From positions 1 through 5,482 of the forward strand of contig SLBH01000355.1 of assembly GCA_007126415.1 (NCBI GenBank): DNA of 5,482 nt. Direction: 5' to 3'. The position numbers and the translations under genes were made by a program. Under the pieces are notes generated by a model. It was not told the DNA's origin. It searched no databases and worked only from the letters and a program-made list of their open reading frames with translations. Positions 2,728 to 5,482 of the stretch are shown here, one piece after another; the stretch's first letter is position 1; each line of letters opens with the position of its first letter. Origin of the DNA: Spirochaetales bacterium. GTDB taxonomy: Bacteria; Spirochaetota; Spirochaetia; DSM-27196; SLAA01.

Positions 2728-5482
2728 GTCTCGTAGACCTCGGCTTCTTCGTTCTGCTCCTCTTCCTGTTGTTCGCTGCGCTCGCGTTCGCGCTGTTCCA
2801 CGATCTGTTGCATGTGCGCGTCTAAATCGTCACGGTGCTCGTCGTAGAGGCGAATGTTGCGATACGAACGCATTCCGGTACCGGCCGGAATAAGGTGTCC
2901 GATGATAACGTTTTCCTTCAGTCCCCGCAGATTATCGGCCGACCCGGAGATCGCTGCGTTGGTGAGCACTCGCGTCGTCTCCTGGAACGACGCCGCCGAG
3001 ATGAAGGAATCAATATTCAGCGATGCTCGCGTAATACCGAGCAGCAGCGGCCGCCCTACCGCCGGTTGTCCGCCTTCGTTCATGACCTTACGGTTGACCC
3101 CGTGGAAGCGGGACTTGTCGATCTGCTGGCCGAAGATGAAGTTGGTGTCTCCAACCTGCACGATCTCGACCTTACGCATCATCTGTCGAATGATAACACC
3201 GATATGCTTGTCGTTGATGTTAACACCCTGCAGCCGGTATACCTCCTGAACCTCGTTCACGAGAAACCGTTGCAGCGCGTTCTCGCCGAGAATCTGCAGT
3301 ACTTCGTGCGGGTCGATCGTGCCTTCACACAGCATATCCCCCGCCTCTATCTCATCGCCTTCGCGCACGAGCAAATGCTTACCCATCGGGACGAGGTGCT
3401 TATACTCAACTCCGTACGCGTCGGTTACGATGATCACGCGCTTGCCCTTAGTTATCGCCTTGAACCCGACCACGCCGCTGATCTGCGCCAGAACCGCGGG
3501 ACTTTTCGGCTTGCGAGCCTCAAACAACTCGCCGACGCGCGGCAAGCCGCCCGTGATGTCCGCGGTCTTGGCGCTTTCGCGTAACAGCTTTGCCAGCGTT
3601 CTACCCGGTTTGACGGCCTCACCGTCCTCCACGTTCAAGTAGGCGTTTCCGGGCAGGAAATGCGTCGCGAGTTCGCTCCCGTCCTTGCCCTGGATCACGA
3701 TCCGTGGGTGCAGGCTCTCGAGCGTGAACTCGGTAATCTTCTTCTCTATCTTGCCGGTGTCCTCGTTGATCTCTTCCTTCAGTGTAGTGCCTTGAACGAT
3801 GTCCTTCAGCACCACGACACCCTCAACTTCAGAGATAATCGGTTCACTGAACGGATCGAAGGTCGCGAGCGACTCCTCGGGCTCAACTACTTCACCTTCC
3901 TTCACGACGAGCTGCGCACCGGGGCGAGCCTCTACCTTCTGATCTTGTGTAACGAGCAGTATGGTACGGTCTTTAACGACGGCGTAGGCGTTATCCTCGG
4001 CGCGTATCTCTTGATCACCGCGTTTGAGAATCAGCGTGTCCTTATTGACCGTGTCGTCGTTTTTGACGCGGATGCGTTCGCCCTTCTCGGCCTCCACGCG
4101 TTGCACGACGCGCGCAACCGCAACCCTGCCCTTTCTTGTGAACAGCTTGGTGCCGTCGGGCAGATCCACGGTGTGCCCCGTTACCCCGCGCACCACGACC
4201 GGATACCGCAGGTAGACGCGGTTCTCCTCTGCGCCGCGCGTGGCGGCGCCGCCGATATGGAAGGTGCGCATCGTGAGCTGTGTTCCGGGCTGCCCGATCG
4301 ACTGCGCCGCGATGATCCCTACCGCCTCACCTATATTTACCTGCCGATTATTCGCGAGGTTGCGGCCGTAGCATTTCCGGCAGACGCCGTATTTCGCCTC
4401 ACAGGTTAAGACCGTGCGAATCCGAACGCTCTCGACGCCGGCCCCTTCGATCGCCTGTGCGGCCTCGTCGCTTATCTCCTGGTTTACATCCACGAGCAAC
4501 TCGCCGTTGATCGGGTGGCGTACCCGCTCGAGCGTGAAGCGCCCCTGTATGCGGTCGGCGAGACCTTCTACAATCTCCTCGCCGTCTTTGAGAGGGTACA
4601 TCTCGATACCGTTAATCGTCCCGCAGTCGTCTTCGTTGACCACCACATCCTGGGCGATATCTACGAGACGGCGCGTAAGATACCCCGCGTCGGCGGTCTT
4701 GAGCGCGGTATCGGCGAGCCCTTTTCGGGCTCCGTTGGTTGAGATGAAGAACTCGATAACCGAAAGCCCTTCCTTGAAGTTCGAGCGAATCGGCAGCTCG
4801 ATGATGTCGCCCGAGGGTTTCGCCATCAACCCGCGCATCCCGGCGAGCTGGCGAATCTGACTGCGACTACCACGCGCGCCGGAGTTTGCCATCATGTAGA
4901 CCGGGTTGAAACCCGAGCGGTCCTCGCGCAGCATCTGCATCATGTGGTCGGTGAGGTCCTCGTTGGTCTTGGACCACGCCTCAACCACGCGGTTGTAGCG
5001 TTCTTCGTTGGTGATATGCCCATCGAGGTACTGATTCTGAATCGACTCTACCTGCTTGTTGGCATCCGCGATCATCGTAGCCTTGGCATCCGGAATGAGT
5101 ACGTCGTCCATGCCGATTGTCGCGCCGAACAAGGTCGCGTAGCGGAAGCCGTAATCCTTGATAACATCGAGCATCAGCACCGTAGCATGCGGTCCTTTCT
5201 CGGCGTACACCTTGGCGATCAAGGCACGCAGCTCCTTCTCGCCCATCGCGTAGTTTACGTACTCCACTTCCGGCGGGAACGCCCGGTTGAGCACGACTCG
5301 CCCCGCGGTAGTCTCGACCCAGCCGTCTTCGTTCTTGATGTGCACGAGTGCGTTGTAATCGATGCTTCCAAACTCGCGCGCGAGCAGCGCCTCGTCCTTC
5401 GAGCTGAACCGCCTCCCTTCGCCTTTGGCGCCGGGGCGGGAACGGGTGAGGTAGTTGATACCGAGCACCATGTCCTGCGAAG
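2724..5482 (-). CDS. rpoC: DNA-directed RNA polymerase subunit beta', C-terminal part (cut by window edge)
   Basis: Beta' forms much of the RNA polymerase active centre. The last 918 residues are visible, starting SQDMVLGINYLTR; the catalytic NADFDGD motif lies beyond the right edge, and the Met at 5469-5471 is internal. Numbered from the first visible Ser, the bridge helix covers about 235-276 (GARKGLADTALKTADAGYLT, Arg252 = E. coli R780). Zinc ligands are Cys286, Cys360, Cys367 and Cys370 (E. coli 814, 888, 895, 898). The trigger loop (SIGQPGTQLTMRTFHIGG) has Met404 and His408 (E. coli 932 and 936). An insertion of about 229 residues (SI3, sandwich-barrel type) follows before the loop resumes at DITGGLPRVGELFEAR. 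The conserved C-terminal block ends LIPAGTGMRSYRNI, followed by a Glu/Gln/Arg-rich tail. The gene ends in TGA 87 nt before rpsL. rpoB would be expected upstream. Confidence 0.99.
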   Translation of the reverse strand, partial: SQDMVLGINYLTRSRPGAKGEGRRFSSKDEALLAREFGSIDYNALVHIKNEDGWVETTAGRVVLNRAFPPEVEYVNYAMGEKELRALIAKVYAEKGPHATVLMLDVIKDYGFRYATLFGATIGMDDVLIPDAKATMIADANKQVESIQNQYLDGHITNEERYNRVVEAWSKTNEDLTDHMMQMLREDRSGFNPVYMMANSGARGSRSQIRQLAGMRGLMAKPSGDIIELPIRSNFKEGLSVIEFFISTNGARKGLADTALKTADAGYLTRRLVDIAQDVVVNEDDCGTINGIEMYPLKDGEEIVEGLADRIQGRFTLERVRHPINGELLVDVNQEISDEAAQAIEGAGVESVRIRTVLTCEAKYGVCRKCYGRNLANNRQVNIGEAVGIIAAQSIGQPGTQLTMRTFHIGGAATRGAEENRVYLRYPVVVRGVTGHTVDLPDGTKLFTRKGRVAVARVVQRVEAEKGERIRVKNDDTVNKDTLILKRGDQEIRAEDNAYAVVKDRTILLVTQDQKVEARPGAQLVVKEGEVVEPEESLATFDPFSEPIISEVEGVVVLKDIVQGTTLKEEINEDTGKIEKKITEFTLESLHPRIVIQGKDGSELATHFLPGNAYLNVEDGEAVKPGRTLAKLLRESAKTADITGGLPRVGELFEARKPKSPAVLAQISGVVGFKAITKGKRVIIVTDAYGVEYKHLVPMGKHLLVREGDEIEAGDMLCEGTIDPHEVLQILGENALQRFLVNEVQEVYRLQGVNINDKHIGVIIRQMMRKVEIVQVGDTNFIFGQQIDKSRFHGVNRKVMNEGGQPAVGRPLLLGITRASLNIDSFISAASFQETTRVLTNAAISGSADNLRGLKENVIIGHLIPAGTGMRSYRNIRLYDEHRDDLDAHMQQIVEQRERERSEQQEEEQNEEAEVYET

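Noticed and set aside
2718..2738. Possible Rho-independent terminator at the end of rpoC (short stem then T5)
   Set aside because: The stem GTCT/AGAC has only four pairs and is separated from the T-run, so it is too weak. The T-run fits better as part of the spacer of the rpsL promoter.
2835..4409. Several plus-strand open frames of 100-250 codons inside rpoC
   Set aside because: They are antisense to conserved beta' motifs, with no independent start signals and no recognisable family, so codon-bias shadows explain them.
5469..5471. Methionine codon that could be taken as the start of the beta' protein
   Set aside because: The frame continues upstream as Ser-Gln-Asp to the window edge and matches the conserved SQD-VLG segment inside beta', so the gene is cut by the window rather than starting here.

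Overview
The window is a piece of core bacterial translation and transcription machinery. Every gene reads on the minus strand, so transcription runs from the right edge to the left. In transcription order it holds the C-terminal two thirds of rpoC (RNA polymerase beta'), rpsL (S12), rpsG (S7), tuf (EF-Tu) and the first half of rpsJ (S10). The frames are intact, and catalytic and ligand-binding residues are present wherever I could check them. I see no mobile element, CRISPR array, tRNA or rRNA.

The organism is most likely a spirochaete (Spirochaetota, Treponema/Spirochaeta-like) of moderately high GC. The main reason is EF-Tu: the KYEDIDNAPEEKARGITINTR stretch, the ~12-residue acidic segment after the G5 motif, and the GGRHSPFF-GYRPQFYFRTTD region resemble Treponema and Borrelia EF-Tu as I remember them. 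RpoC carries the large trigger-loop insertion (SI3). The missing fusA between rpsG and tuf also fits, because in Treponema pallidum fusA lies elsewhere and tuf sits directly before rpsJ. The phylum call is from memory of family sequences, not from a search.

Layout: rpoC (2724-5482) ends 87 nt before rpsL. A sigma-70-like promoter overlaps the rpoC stop codon and would give rpsL-rpsG their own transcript. rpsL and rpsG are 26 nt apart. A 359-nt non-coding gap (1406-1764) follows. It contains a hairpin right after rpsG, a large composite inverted repeat, a near-consensus promoter for tuf, and a ~160-nt leader with strong and partly competing stems. tuf ends 59 nt before rpsJ. That short gap holds a terminator-like hairpin with a T5 run that touches the rpsJ Shine-Dalgarno sequence, so it looks like an attenuator at the entrance to the S10 operon.

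The proteins are conventional and I found no undescribed protein system. What deserves a second look is the regulatory DNA: two promoters of the same design (17-bp spacer, GC-rich discriminator), the structured tuf leader, the structured rpsG 3' region, and the attenuator-like element before rpsJ. Together they suggest that RNA polymerase, S12/S7, EF-Tu and the S10 operon are read partly as one array but each can be tuned separately.
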